This document shows, one piece after another, positions 1-11,369 of a stretch of DNA of 64,000 bases. The stretch covers positions 35,740 to 99,739 of the forward strand of contig NW_021940932.1 in the NCBI RefSeq assembly GCF_004337985.1, written 5' to 3'. Below the pieces are notes generated by a model. It was not told where the DNA came from and did not search any database. It was given only the letters and a program-made list of their open reading frames with translations. Numbering within the stretch: the first letter of the stretch is position 1; each line of letters starts with the position of its first letter. A program made the position numbers and the translations under genes. The DNA comes from Pyricularia pennisetigena. Its lineage: Eukaryota; Ascomycota; Sordariomycetes; Magnaporthales; Pyriculariaceae.

Positions 1-370
1 GTATAAAATCAGCATCCGTATGCCCTATAGAATGATATTGCTGTATCTGAAGCCGCTATCTCAGCAGACACAGTCCTCTGAAGATCATCGTCATGTGTAA
101 GCATATACAGGTGTGTTTCCCTTACTTCTGGCTTGAATAGTCCTGAATCAATTGTTTGGCACAACAGAAAATCTTTATGTGTGGCCACGCCATAATCATT
201 GTATCGGAATGGTGCTTGAAGTATCAACAGTCTTTGCAATCAAGCATGCGATGCCCACCCAACATGTGTTATCAAATAAAGAAAGATAGTCTGTGCTGTA
301 TGTATTTACTTTTGCTGCAATATCGGCGAGCTTGCTAACACCGCTACAGCTAGTTGGAAACCTGGATAAG
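1..370. repeat. Degenerate repeat, copy 1 (partner at 36.2-36.5 kb)
   Basis: This stretch aligns in the same orientation with about 36165-36550. Shared blocks include the run around 90-125 and the run around 195-250. On the minus strand both copies keep the peptide APFRYNDYGVAT, and both carry the same in-frame TGA just before it. It is therefore probably a decayed exon of a duplicated gene, or an exon edge misread as a stop. The short minus frame at 9-239 is part of this relic, not a credible gene. Family not recognised. Confidence 0.6.
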
Positions 371-1479
371 CGTAAGTGATGGATTCGAAGGGCTCACCGC
401 CTGGAGACAGCCTCATTTTTCGTGAAGTTAGATCACGTCGAAAACCGCTCAAACTGCATTGGAGCTTTTTATAGTGTGCAAAAACCTGTTCCTTGTGCCT
501 CGTGGACCTATTACGGGATGAGGATGAGGATATTCGACGAAGGGCAGCATGTGGAAATATTACGCAGGAGCCAGATGTCTCCAGAGACCTTCATTACCTA
601 AATATGAGGAGTTTCAGGGAAAGCATGTTCGCTGAACAAAACTGGCAGCAGCTAATAGGTTTATCGTCATATTTGCTTGACATCGAGAAACACAACCATT
701 CCATAGTTGCCGACTGCCAGGGTTGTGAGACCATTATTCGTTTTTGGTATTTCCACTTTTCCTGGCCATTCCGACCGTCCCCACTTGTCTGTTAAGGTTT
801 AGCCAATGCATATGGCAACACAGCTTGTTTATGGCGTACTTACTGCCGGGAATACTTCAAATATGCCTTAGGATTTGTTTCTGAAAACAATTCTTATCCT
901 CTGTCAAGGACTAACCCGGTCTTTCAATTCGTTAGCAAAAAAACTCACAAAAACGCTAGCAAATTCCGTTCCGCACCAAAGCAAAGATTAATATCGGGGA
1001 ACCGGGGATTAGAATCCGGTTTGCAGATTTCGAAAAGCGGCGCAGTTCCGAAACAAAATCCTGTAATCAGAACGAGGATCTCTCTTGCAAGAATGTCGGA
1101 ATGGAAATGAGGGCATTTTTGGCACCGTTTCTCGACAGTGTCGAGTTTGCAAAACCGATTGAACGACTGGTGACAATAGTAACAGCGGGGACTCCAGAAC
1201 ATCGGTCAAATGCGCTAAACTCCAATTCAAATGCAAGGGGTATGGTAACCGCATCCAATCCACAATGGAGCAAACCACGTAGTGGCCAGGTTTGGGCTGA
1301 TAACGTAAATTTTATCCAACATCAACGAATACACAGGCACAATTTTAGGAAGACCCAGTAGGTTTAGGACATAGTGAGCAAGATATTTTAGTTGTAGTGT
1401 ACATAAATAAGTTATCAATCCTCCTCATCAGAAGCCAAAAGCCTATATTTGTGGCCGAGCCATGGTAAAATCCGCGGGT
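371..1479. other. No recognisable gene
   Basis: Several 60-100 codon open frames lie here on both strands, but none has a recognisable motif, a consistent intron pattern or a paralogue elsewhere in the window. I see no RNA gene or element end. Confidence 0.5.
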
Positions 1480-2514
1480 TCAGACTTTCATGATATCTTC
1501 GACGGGACTCAGTTCAACATCTTGGTTTTGGCGATTACTGCTCAATGTCGACAAGAATTGAAAATTGCGAAGATGACCCGTACTACTAGCCCGCGGGTCC
1601 TGGATGTTGTTATTCTGTCCGTTCTCCCCAATAAACTTGACGATCATCGGGAGGCAGATAGTGACGATCGAAATATTGTCGGATATCTGCTGGAGGAGCC
1701 TACCGAGGTGGTAGTCTGATGCCTGCGTCGAAAGACTGCCGATTGCAAATATCAAGCAGCTATTGAAATCAGTACTAGACACAAGCAACACCAAGAACAT
1801 TTTACTTACAACCCTCTGGACCCCAACAGCGCTCCAATGTTGTTGTGTGAAAGAGCGGAGCGCACCGTAAAGCCCAGGCCAGTGATAATCAATGCTTCTG
1901 TCAGGGCATTTGATATTCCGTACGCGAGATAGAGCTTGCCAACGGTCTCCGAAGATAGCTTCGAAAGGTGATATAGGACCGACCATGCAACGGTTGTTAC
2001 GACCGCAACCATAAAAACAAAAACTAGAAGGACAAACGATAAATAGTGAACCAAACAGTTGAAGCAGGGAGGATTGAAAAAAAACAAAGAGATATTGCCG
2101 GAAACCATGTTAAGTCGTATAATGACAAGGCACACCGAGGCTTTTGTCCAGGCAGTTGCAAATACGCCGAGGAGAGCGATATCGAGTTGAAGCTTAGAAG
2201 TGTTAGAGCTTATTGCCCAGAGAGAATCAGGGACTACCTACTCGTAGGATGAGCTCAGGACTTGAACCCGCAGCTCGATGGTTCCACTCCTGACAAACCA
2301 ATACCGTCTGCGTGATCATTAGTGCGGCGCTCGTGACGAGAAGCCAGTCACAGACGCAGATAAACAAAAAAACTCGAGTTTCCTGGGATCTTTTGGAGCG
2401 AATGTATAGCCTGGCCAGGACGTTGAAAAACATTATAAAAGTAGATAGAATGGTACAAAAGAAAAATACCCCTATGGGCATCACACTGCTTTGGGGTTCC
2501 ATTTTGAAGATCAT
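1480..2514 (-). CDS. Rhodopsin/Pth11-like seven-TM membrane protein (three exons)
   Basis: Three minus-strand exons join through good splice sites. Exon 1 (to about 2247) carries two strongly hydrophobic segments and ends at a GTAGGT donor. Exon 2 opens near 2190 after CTTCTAAG, carries a KASVCLVIIRL helix and two more hydrophobic segments, and ends at a GTAAGT donor near 1810. After an intron of about 50 nt, exon 3 carries ISDNISIVTICLPMIVKFI, which resembles the family's usual last-helix pattern (N-x-I/V-x-x-x-C-L-P), then a polar tail. Fungal proteins of this type (rhodopsin-domain/SAT4 group, including Pth11-like proteins) are plasma-membrane proteins often called putative receptors. The start is the first ATG, at 2514; the frame also opens further upstream without an ATG. 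The sequence is divergent from typical members, so family-level only. Confidence 0.5.
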
Positions 2515-2574
2515 TGGAAAAGGAAGCAAATTAGAAGAAATAAAAGGGAAGGATATCTCGTTATAAAAGGACAC

Positions 2575-4173
2575 ACCCCTGACAGATGGCCAAGCCCTGG
2601 ACGTGATGGTCTTCCCGGAAGTTTGTTCGGCCGGTTCATGGAGTGAAATTATTGTTCTTGCTACCTTCTCAGCGCTCTTCTAAACTCCTAAGAGCGTGTG
2701 ATGCCTAGGGTGGCCTGTTTATCACAGGCTCATCAAGGGATGGACGGTGGTCTGAACTGCCATGAAATCCAAAGGTTACAATTCAAACTGTGGACCTTCC
2801 ATGTCGATCGTTGAGTCGCAGCTTGTCAGTGAAATTAGGCTACCTACGTAGATACTCTGCAAGAATAAGGGGTTGGCGGTGGTACATTACTTCCTTTTTC
2901 TATACTGGAAAGGCATATTACGGCTCAATAAGATTCTGATCCGTCTTGGTTGAGTGTTTTCAGCCATACTGAGTCGCCCCCTGTAAGTTGGTGAAGGCCC
3001 ATGGGTAAAAGCACTGTTCCGATACGGGGTTTTTCGACATCGGGGATCAGGAAGAATTAGAACCTTAATTTGCATGTGCTCACCCCGGGCAGTATCGAGA
3101 CTAGGCTGCTCACTGGGGCGCCTTGTGGATCCACACCACCGCTTCACACTAAAAAATGGGGCAGCTATTCTAGCCGAAGGGCGCTTAAGTTTACGTACTG
3201 CATCGCACGAGGCTTAGGGACATCGAGGTTGTGTGCTAACAATTAGGGTCAATATAGTAACCTGATCACTCTCGCCTTTTTGCACAAGAACGATCATCTT
3301 AAAGAGTTTATCGAGCCACTGAAACTTAAGAAATTCTTCACAAAGCATATAGAATTTTTGCATACTGTTGCCGCACCATCCAGCGCCCTCTGCAATGGCA
3401 AAATCATTGTTTACCGCCTTTAAATTTATTTGTTTCCAACCCCAGTTAGAACCGAAAGTGATTGGGAATAAGGAATGCCTTATGCTTCCCGTAAGGAGAG
3501 AAAGGAACTAGGGAGAGTACCGTATTCGTATTGAACTGTTGTCTAATGGGGTGCTACTCGATGCCATTCTGAAGCCAAGCTGACGGATGGCGCAAAACTA
3601 ACCCCAAGTAACGGCACAATCTGTCATCTTTGTATTACAACAGCTGTTATGATGGGATATGCACGTGATCCCTGGATCAGCGTGGAAGGAGGAACCAATT
3701 CGAAACCAAGAAAGTGAATCCTTGAATATATCTGAAATCCTAATGGACTCGAATATCGAGGCGAACTTCAGGGTCGAGTGACAACCAGGGAGCATTTGAG
3801 GGCGACAGTTTTGAGCGGGCTGAGAACAATTTCGACGACGAGTGCTTCCTCGTTTAATGATAATTAATCCATGAAAGTGAAAGAAGCGGACGGACGATGT
3901 GGTCCGTCAAAGTTGCATGTGTTTCTACCCCACATACCCCACATGGCTAGCGCGAGGCATTTTTGCGCTCACATGCCACTAATTCTTGTAGAGCATATTA
4001 TCCCACCTCCCTTCTAGGTATTCTTTTGAAGCTGCTCATTTTCCTCCATTCTCCTGCCCCATTTCCTTGGTTGTTTCGTTCCAGGCATTTTTATTACGAA
4101 GCAACTTCCCCATTTCAACGAATATTCTACCTCTTCAATCGACTTTCCATCTTCATCGCACCTTGTCAATACT
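2575..4173. other. No recognisable gene; pyrimidine-rich toward the 3' end
   Basis: Nothing convincing is encoded from 2.6 to 3.95 kb. About 3990-4170 is pyrimidine-rich on the plus strand, as in many ascomycete promoters, and leads into the microprotein frame at 4174. Confidence 0.4.
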
Positions 4174-4242
4174 ATGGGAAACACCTGCCCGAACTGTGGA
4201 GGGAAAGGGATGAAGGGGGATTGTCCAAATTGTGGGAAATAA
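4174..4242 (+). CDS. Candidate zinc-ribbon microprotein, 22 aa
   Basis: A 22-codon frame encodes CPNCGGKGMKGDCPNCGK after a four-residue lead. The pattern is two CxxC knuckles around a Gly/Lys-rich turn, as in DnaJ-type or rubredoxin-like zinc ribbons, and it could bind one zinc ion. A pyrimidine-rich leader precedes the ATG. A second frame with a related CxxCxGxGxK layout lies at 40101-40193, which makes chance less likely. It ends 54 bp from the stop of the convergent protease gene. Expression is unknown. Confidence 0.4.
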   Translation: MGNTCPNCGGKGMKGDCPNCGK

Positions 4243-4295
4243 CAAGCTCTAAATCGGAGTAAGCTTCATACTGAATCCTCATACTTGGAGACATA

Positions 4296-7200
4296 CTAAC
4301 TTGAGTCGGATCTCAGACATTCAAGAGTGTTTTTGGGATCGGATTCCATTTCCAAGTTCCAGCCAATCCCAATATCCTTCCTCATCGCCTCGACAATTCC
4401 TCTTACATATGGATTATTCAGCTTCAACTGCGGAAACCCCACGAACGTCTGTGGCAGGCCAACTATAATAGTCAGGGCTACACCAGCTTCGATTTGGTGG
4501 TTAAGACTGGGATCGAATAGCGCGCTAGAGGAGCTATTAGTTAGTTGAAAATTACACCGGATCGAAATTCACAGTTCGGTTTACTTACAAACCATCTGAC
4601 ATTCGTTTACTTGGGTACTGTTTAAGCGCCGATTGATCATTCTTGAACAGAAGCGTCTCCTCTGTCGGAGCCCAATCTACTCCATGGGACCCGACAAAAT
4701 ACCGGACGCTTGCATTCGCAGTGAGTAAATGTAAACCCAAAAAACGATCGCTTTGACCAATGTTACGTCGAAGAAAGATCGGAAGTCCCCCTGTTCCAGT
4801 ATCGCTATAATAGAAGCAATGTCCTATTATGTACGGTCCTTCGCTTGGCGCAAACCACTTCCTGAGAAATTCTCGCAGCTGCGTGCTTGATAACATAGAA
4901 CGAAGGATGCCGAGTCCCTGGGCGAAGTTATCTAATTCCTGGATAGTCTTCAAAGCTTTAGCGGCAAAGCTGTCGTTCCAATGTAAGTATCCATCCGTAT
5001 GAAGCCTGTCCACCGCGTCGACTAAACCTGGACAGGCCTCATCGCTAGTTTGCATGCTGTAGGGAGCTTGTTCGTCACCGGCCACCGTCTCGAGCTCATA
5101 GGGGAAATTCCTGAACATCATTATTGGAGCCCAGCCACTGACGTTTTGGAGGTTGGGTTGGGTATGGTGTTTTTCAAGCCATTCTTGGAAGGTTGTGAAC
5201 TGAGGATCGCTCGCGAAGTGCCAGTTGCAAGTTTGAAGGCAACTCATTGCATCTTAATACCATGTCAATTAACTGCTACGCACTTTGAGAGAAGATAACA
5301 ACTTACCAAGTATGGTTTGGACTTTCTCTCTCGCCATATCGGTTGAATGAATTTGGGTAGATGGCAATTCTGATATGGAGGTTGACGTAGATTCTAGTGG
5401 TGAAGGTGCAGGAGACATCAGCGACCAGTTAGTAGGCATTGACACGTCGTCCACACCATCTGTCGTCACATCGATAGTAGGGCATCTGCTAGGCACATTC
5501 CTCCTATCCGTATCAGCACTTTTCATATCAAAAATGTTAGTAATGTATGTTTGTGAATCAAAATTTCTCCTTACTTACCCCTCGGTCATAGCCACATCGT
5601 TATCAGCTCTTTGGTCTTCGGCTGACAAAGGTCGTTTAGTGGGAGCGGGCTGTGCTTTCATCACCGCACCCTCGTCTAATGAGTCCTGGAATAGCTCTGC
5701 TGGTGACGACAGAGAAGAGGCGTTCAAGGAAGCAAAGGCTGACGAGCCACGCCTCTGGTTTTCGACGCGGAGGTTGTTGCTTGAAGCGTCAATCTCCTTC
5801 GGTGCAATCCGGTCTGCATGATTATAGGAGCGAATCAGACAGAACTATATAACGGGGGAATGGTGGCTTACTGCTATTTTGCTGTATGGATGCTCCCGGA
5901 TTGGAAAATAGTTCTGTTGGGGACAATGACAAAGAGACGTTCAGGGGAGCAGTCTCGGTTTCAGCCATTGTAATTTCATCGCCAACTGTCGCGAGACCTT
6001 TTCTTAGCACAGTCACCCTGTCTTCTGTCTCAGCAATGTCCACAACAAATTGTCAACAGTATCACTGTTAGCTGGAGGTTCTTTACACTTACACATCAGT
6101 AGTCATGACCCCGTCGTTGTACGCTCTTGTGGTTGGTAACAATATCTTTCGTCGTTTTACCCTTAAGGGAGCGCATTGTGCTCTCTCCACCACGACCCCT
6201 TCTGATGAGTCCCATAATGAGTCTGCTGGCGACAGTGAGGAAGATACGTTCCGAGCAGTTGCTGATGAGCCACTCTTTCGTTTGCCCCCCTGGTAGGGAT
6301 ATGGAAGAGCTGAGAGGTCGGCGATGCGGAAATTCTCGCTTGAGTTGATGACAGTGTCGTCATGGTTGTCTATCCCTCTGTTGGAAGCAACGACTCGGTT
6401 GTCAACAGGCCCACTAATGGCGGCGGCTGCTATGGTTTTGCGAAACTCTCGCGCGTCGAAGTTCCAGAAGTCCTGGAGAAGGTTACTAGGGCTAGACAAA
6501 AACGCGCTGTAGTTGTCTGCAATCGTTTTAGCGAATGCCAGGACATAAACTCCACAGTCGGAACCATTGGTCTGCTGGGGAACTTGTATCTGAGTTTCCT
6601 CTACCCGACCTTTCCACCCAAGATCGTTGAGATATGCGAGCCAACGTTCGAAATTTTGGGCGTACGAGGCCACGCTCTCCCAGGAATTAAGAAAGCAGAC
6701 GGTTCGATCGGTGTCAACTAAAGAGTTGGATGGCTTGTACATGACCATTAGGTACCAGTGATGATTGTGGTTGATAGGGATCATTACTAGATCTGTCAAG
6801 GGATCACCATGCTCGGCCTTCCACTTTTTGTTAATGGGCCTCTCCTGATTGAAGAAACAGCTGTTGAAGAAACAGAAGCCGTGCTTCTTGGCGAGGTCAC
6901 CCATATACTCATCGATGACATTGTCGGTCAGCCAGGAGGTCGGAACCACCAAGGTTGATGATGACCGGAGAGGGAGAGGGTTGGATAAGGCTGGTGTTGC
7001 CGGCAGTGACCAAGGAGATGACGATGAAGGCAGTGGTGGGAAATCGGAGGGCGCTAGAAGAGATGGGTGTGGGGACGCTTCGATTCCGCCTGCCTCGGTG
7101 TTGTCTTTGTCTTGCAAGTTGAATGGTGATACGAACAATATGGGCGAGAATGGTAAACATGGTTGTGAGGTTGCTTCTGTGCAGTCTGCGTTCGGTACCT

Positions 7201-7921
7201 TGGTAGGGAAGGACGATGGTTTTGGAAGCGGGCTCGAAAGGACGACATGTCCACGTTGATCAACTCGATAGTTGCCAGGCAGAGGATCTGAAGACTTGAT
7301 TCTAAGGAGGGCGACTTGATGCTCCAGAGGTAAACCTTGGCTGAAAGGGTGGATTTCCCAAATCCTTTTGGCAAATGCATCACCCGTGAAGATCGATTTA
7401 AGAAACTCTTGCCCTGTTTGCGACAGATCCTGATATTGAGTGTGGGCTTCAAGGTGCTTCTTGACGCCCTTCGAGTTCAATTTTGTGACCTTGGCCTCGC
7501 CAAACGGGAGGAAAACTATGAGGGCCCCGAGATATTGGTGAAATTTTGAGGCTTCACTTAGATTGTTTTTGAAAGTCTTATACGTAATTTTCGGGCTTTC
7601 GAGACGATGGTAAGCCGCATTAAGCAACTCAGCCTTTATATTCTTGCGCTTCTTGCACTTCTGTGATTGCAATTGCCTATTAGCTTCAAGGTAGGCTAGT
7701 ATGCGCAGAAGTTTTCGAATAGGTATTGTGTCGCCAATTTGGATAGCGATTTTGGTAAATGCAGTAACTTGATCGGTCGGTGTCAGTTCGTGGAGGTTAA
7801 ATTGGGGGGCTTCCGAAGTGTAATTTCTCCAAGTCGAAACTAAATTTTGAAATCGCTCCACCGCTCCGGTGAGTAATGTGTTCGCTAGGGCGGCGTCATT
7901 GGCTTCGTCCTTAGCGTCCAT
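4296..7921 (-). CDS. Large Ulp1/C48-type SUMO-protease-like protein with exon repeats
   Basis: Six exons join cleanly (about 7921-6093, 6019-5871, 5818-5583, 5536-5306, 5251-4591, 4540-4296), giving about 1,100 residues. Residues about 320-500 form a C48 (Ulp1) cysteine-protease domain: HHW with His388, FLNSW with Asn412 where Ulp1 normally has Asp, and PQQTNGSDCG with Gln450 and Cys456. Such enzymes mature or remove SUMO-like modifiers. The N-terminal 230 residues are helical and charged, followed by a Pro/Ser-rich linker. After the protease domain, the end of exon 1 and exons 2 and 3 carry versions of one motif (NVSSSLSPADSL, NVSLSLSPTELF, NASSLSSPAELF), so an exon unit seems to have multiplied. 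The last two exons encode about 300 residues I do not recognise. No internal break was found. Start is the ATG at 7921; two further upstream codons are open without an ATG. Confidence 0.75.
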
Positions 7922-8557
7922 AGTCAAAGTTCTTCAATGATGGGAGGACGTGAAGCCCAGAGCGACTTTTTAGCATCGGAAAAAGTGGGAAAAAGAAACC
8001 AAATAAAGTTCTGCAGATAAACAGAGTATGGGACGACTACCCACCCCCCGGTCCTTTCGTAAGTAGGCGACAAGCCCTGCTACCCCGCCCTTAAATCGGT
8101 GCGATGTATGTACATTCTGGGCACACAGCCCATCAACTGTTCTGCCGCACAGTACATATGGCACAATATACTGTTCCGTACTCATACAAAGTGTCCTGCG
8201 TGCAGGACACTTTAGCTGGGATACATCCCCTTGTCGCCGTGTAATTGGCTTCACGGTGATACTACAATATGCAGCGAGATGAAACTATCACATGATTGCG
8301 ATTGGGTTGCGCATTCTTTCTGTGTCTTGCGGTTGACGAAGCTGGTGTCCTAAAAAGATCGTTTAAGGCAAATTACGGGAGGTAAAGCTAAAGCAATCCT
8401 AATTCTCCTCAACCGAAAATTCGTCCTGAAATCCTAGCAATGTTCTTCACGAGACGGTTCGATCTTTCTAAACTCCCACTAATTAGTAAGTACCGTTTAG
8501 TTCTCGCCATTGTCCCGTGTGACATGGGAATCTATAGATTTACGACTCCAGCGAGGT
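7922..8557. other. Upstream region of the Ulp1-like gene
   Basis: No gene recognised. The short minus frame at 7970-8254 has no family features. This stretch probably holds the protease gene's promoter, but no specific element could be identified. Confidence 0.35.
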
Positions 8558-8980
8558 GCTCCAATAATCGAGAATAGAAGGCATACACCCCATCCACAAC
8601 CATTTTAAACCCACCCGAGCAAGGAATATCAGGAAAAAGAGGCGAGGGAATCCTCTTGTGTAACGTTCCAAGACCCACCATATGACACCGCTCTCGTGAG
8701 ACATCATCTTATTACCGTGGCGGCTTAATGGATGCAAGGACAGGAGGTTGGGGTGCCAGTCATCCTGCAACTAGACTGGCGACAAATACGTGGTGATAGA
8801 GCAGGATGCCTGCGTCAGTTTTCAGTACCAATCTCATACCAGCAGTCGGGAATGTGATTGCAGTTGAAGCAAAAACAGCATCAGCACGTCTTGGGTTTTC
8901 CTATCACAGCTCAGCAGGTAGTCCAGCTCAAAATTAATCGACATGTGTGACCATACAAAGGTACGGGAGACCAAGCACGT
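8558..8980 (+). repeat. Dispersed repeat, block b, diverged copy
   Basis: Aligns in the same orientation with 43842-44315 and in reverse with 37065-37535. It is clearly more diverged than those two, which are nearly identical to each other, and lacks about 45 bp present in them near 44010-44060. Short frames here are fragments of the repeat, not genes. Confidence 0.7.
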
Positions 8981-9209
8981 GAAACACTAAGATCCCGAAT
9001 ATAACATGTCTCGCCTAATGGTTTGCTCGCGGGCGTGGCTCGTTCATGTCAAAAGTTGCGCTGAGGAGCAGACCTTGGGGATACTTGCACCGATGGGATA
9101 ACGAGGTGGGGAGATAATTGCTCAGGCAACCTGATTGCATGTATAGTTTCGGAAGATCCGTCCAGGAATAAACAATACACTGACGTTTTCGTTTCTTGCG
9201 AAGTTCAGA

Positions 9210-9840
9210 AAAGCACTGGCGTTCACGACGACGCCCCCACTATCCTTACCTCTCAAGACAAAGACGAGAACGACCAACCCATAAGACGCGACTGATCGAC
9301 GAGTTTGTTTGGATACATAGAACAGCACTTAACACGCGTAGAGGAGGAGGCAATTATTTAAAGTGGATCATTTTAGGAGAGAGAGGGGGCCTGGACTGCG
9401 TCTATCACGGGACTTGTGAGTTACACAGTTTCTCCTTTGTGGAGGCCTCCTTGTTTACCGTTCGTTTTTCAAATCGATTGGGCATGATTTGTGTTGCTTG
9501 CGGGTGGCGCGTTGTTTTGGTTGTCTATCGACTGAGTGAACAGGGAGCATGTACCCGGTCATAAGATGTTCTTTTTCACGGCTGCTTTGGAGCTGCACAA
9601 TGTGACCATGGGTGCTGAATTCATGGGGTTAAAATGGTATGGAGGTTCTGGACTTTGGGGCGTGGACGCAGTCACTCTTCGTAGTAGCAGTACTAATCGT
9701 TCCAGAGGAAAGTCTTCCCTGGAGGGTCACAGTACCTCTTGAGAACTAACGACAGCCGGATGCCAGCTTCTTCACGTCGGCTACACCCATACTCGCTCAT
9801 GAGGTAATCACACATACGAGTCTTCGGACGACCTTAACGC
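9210..9840 (-). repeat. Dispersed repeat, block d, inverted copy
   Basis: Matches the reverse complement of about 44440-45120, with two extra segments of roughly 50-60 bp (near 9600-9658 and 9705-9755). A shorter part recurs at 54245-54435. In the copies, one strand can be read as hydrophobic peptides sharing WRVV and LFHG, so the unit may be a decayed membrane-protein gene. Blocks b and d are inverted relative to each other compared with the 44 kb locus. Confidence 0.65.
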
Positions 9841-9949
9841 CGGGCATATTAGCCTGTATGCCGTCTCCGCCACAATCCAAACAGATACGATCATATCCGG
9901 CCGCTGGTTATCCCCGGTTCCTGCGAGCCATGGGTGTGGGCAAGAGGGT

Positions 9950-9973
9950 GCGAGAGGGGTTGCACCCTCTCGC
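9950..9973. repeat. Short GC-rich hairpin
   Basis: GCGAGAGGG at 9950-9958 is the reverse complement of CCCTCTCGC at 9965-9973, with a 6-nt loop. Related GCGAGAGGG strings occur near 35715 and 54810, and CCCTCTCGGCCGGATCC near 43625 resembles the right flank here, so this belongs to the dispersed repeat set. Confidence 0.5.
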
Positions 9974-10409
9974 CCGGATCCTTCCCATCTAGCGGGGACC
10001 AATATTGGTTGGAGATAATAATTACAAGTTTTCCCGACTGCAAGCAGCAAGCGGAAGCACGAGCGGTAGAGACGTGGTCACGGTCAAGTTAGTCAGGGAG
10101 GTTACAGATGGACAGAGAAACAGAAAACGGAAAGGGGGTTACTAGGCGAGCATTTTGGCGCCACACAACCACAGCTCGATACGGACCAGATGTCGAAACG
10201 AAAATTAGGAGTGCAAACATTGACAGCAAAAGTCCCACCACTGAGAGATACCATCACGAGGACGATAAGTCTTTGCCTTTAAAAGCTTAATATACCCTTT
10301 CCAAAACTCTTGGATTCTTCAGGCACCTTCATAGTACCTTCACAGAATACTTTGAAGAGTCGGCATATCAATACACCAAACCCATCATTATCCTGTTGGT
10401 ACGATCAGC

Positions 10410-10857
10410 ATGTGTCAAAAAGTTACCAATCTATTTGATTGTGGTCATACCAAAGAACCCTCCGTGTTGCACCCTAAAGACCCCGAAGACTGCCCAGAAG
10501 CCGTACAAGCAAATCGCCACAATGCAAGAACCGGCAAACTTCTTCCTTGCCTAGACCCTCCAACAACTCGGGCCAACACTGGGGGGTATTGTCAGACCAC
10601 GAAATGCAAGAAGTGGTATCTCAAACAATATGGCTGGTACTGCTGCCAGTGTCAAACCCAAATTGATGGAGCAGATGAACTTGGCAATGTGTATGATACT
10701 TGCTTCTGCGAACACTCAATCTGTCGAAAATGTCGATCAGTTGTCTCGTAAGTCATATTTTTATTCTTCCATTTTTAGGGTTGAACGTAGGCTAATAATT
10801 TCAAATAACTCTAGTCAGGAGGACATTAATCACCAACCGCGATATGAGGACTATTAG
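10410..10857 (+). CDS. Small cysteine-rich protein, one intron
   Basis: Two exons (10410-10747 and 10815-10857) give 126 residues; the intron 10748-10814 begins GTAAGT and ends CTAG. The protein opens MCQKVTNLFDCGHTKE and has about 13 Cys plus several His, in pairs such as CGH, CQTTKC, CCQC and CFCEHSICRKC. This suggests one or two zinc-binding knuckles. There is no signal peptide, so it is probably intracellular. Small proteins beginning MC..V..L..CGH are common lineage-specific hypotheticals in Fusarium-like fungi; no function is known to me. It stands alone, upstream of and transcribed toward the minus-strand kinase-like gene. Confidence 0.6.
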
Positions 10858-11369
10858 CCGAATATGGTTGTCCCGTGCACCTACAGCGAACGCAATCAGC
10901 CCCAGGTCAAAGACACTACACAAGCACTCTCGAACCCACCTTGCCACATGCCTTTTCATCACTTTCTCGCGTTGCCACACTTTTTAATCAGAAACTTGAC
11001 CTAACAAGCAAGTCACACTCATTTGCTTCACGTTCCTTAGGCTTGAGCCTGCCAAAGGAAACCCACGCATTGTTTTCATATCACGAGTAGTATGACAAAC
11101 GGTAGGATTCTATCATTTTAAATAGTAAAATATCAAAGACAACGTTCAGAATAGCAATTTGTTATGTTACCGTGAGAAGTACACAAGTTAATAGACCGCA
11201 CATATTAAGGCAAAATTGATAGTCACACATTGGCTAATATCAAATTACTTCAGGCCTTGAAATCTTTTCATTATAGCACAAGCGACTTTGTGTCATGGTA
11301 ATGCAAAATTGAAGTCTGCCGCTGGCCCCTTTTTAGTTGGTCGCCTCTGTCCGCCTCTGGAATACATCT
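10858..11369. other. AT-rich spacer, no gene seen
   Basis: Between convergent genes; AT-rich, with no family-like frame. It probably holds the 3' ends of both neighbours. Confidence 0.5.

Noticed and set aside
9..239. Minus-strand frame as a small gene
   Set aside because: It is part of a decayed repeat also present at 36.2-36.5 kb, with no conserved start or end.
6105..7259. Plus-strand frames across the protease gene
   Set aside because: They are antisense to a protease domain with complete motifs and have no family features.
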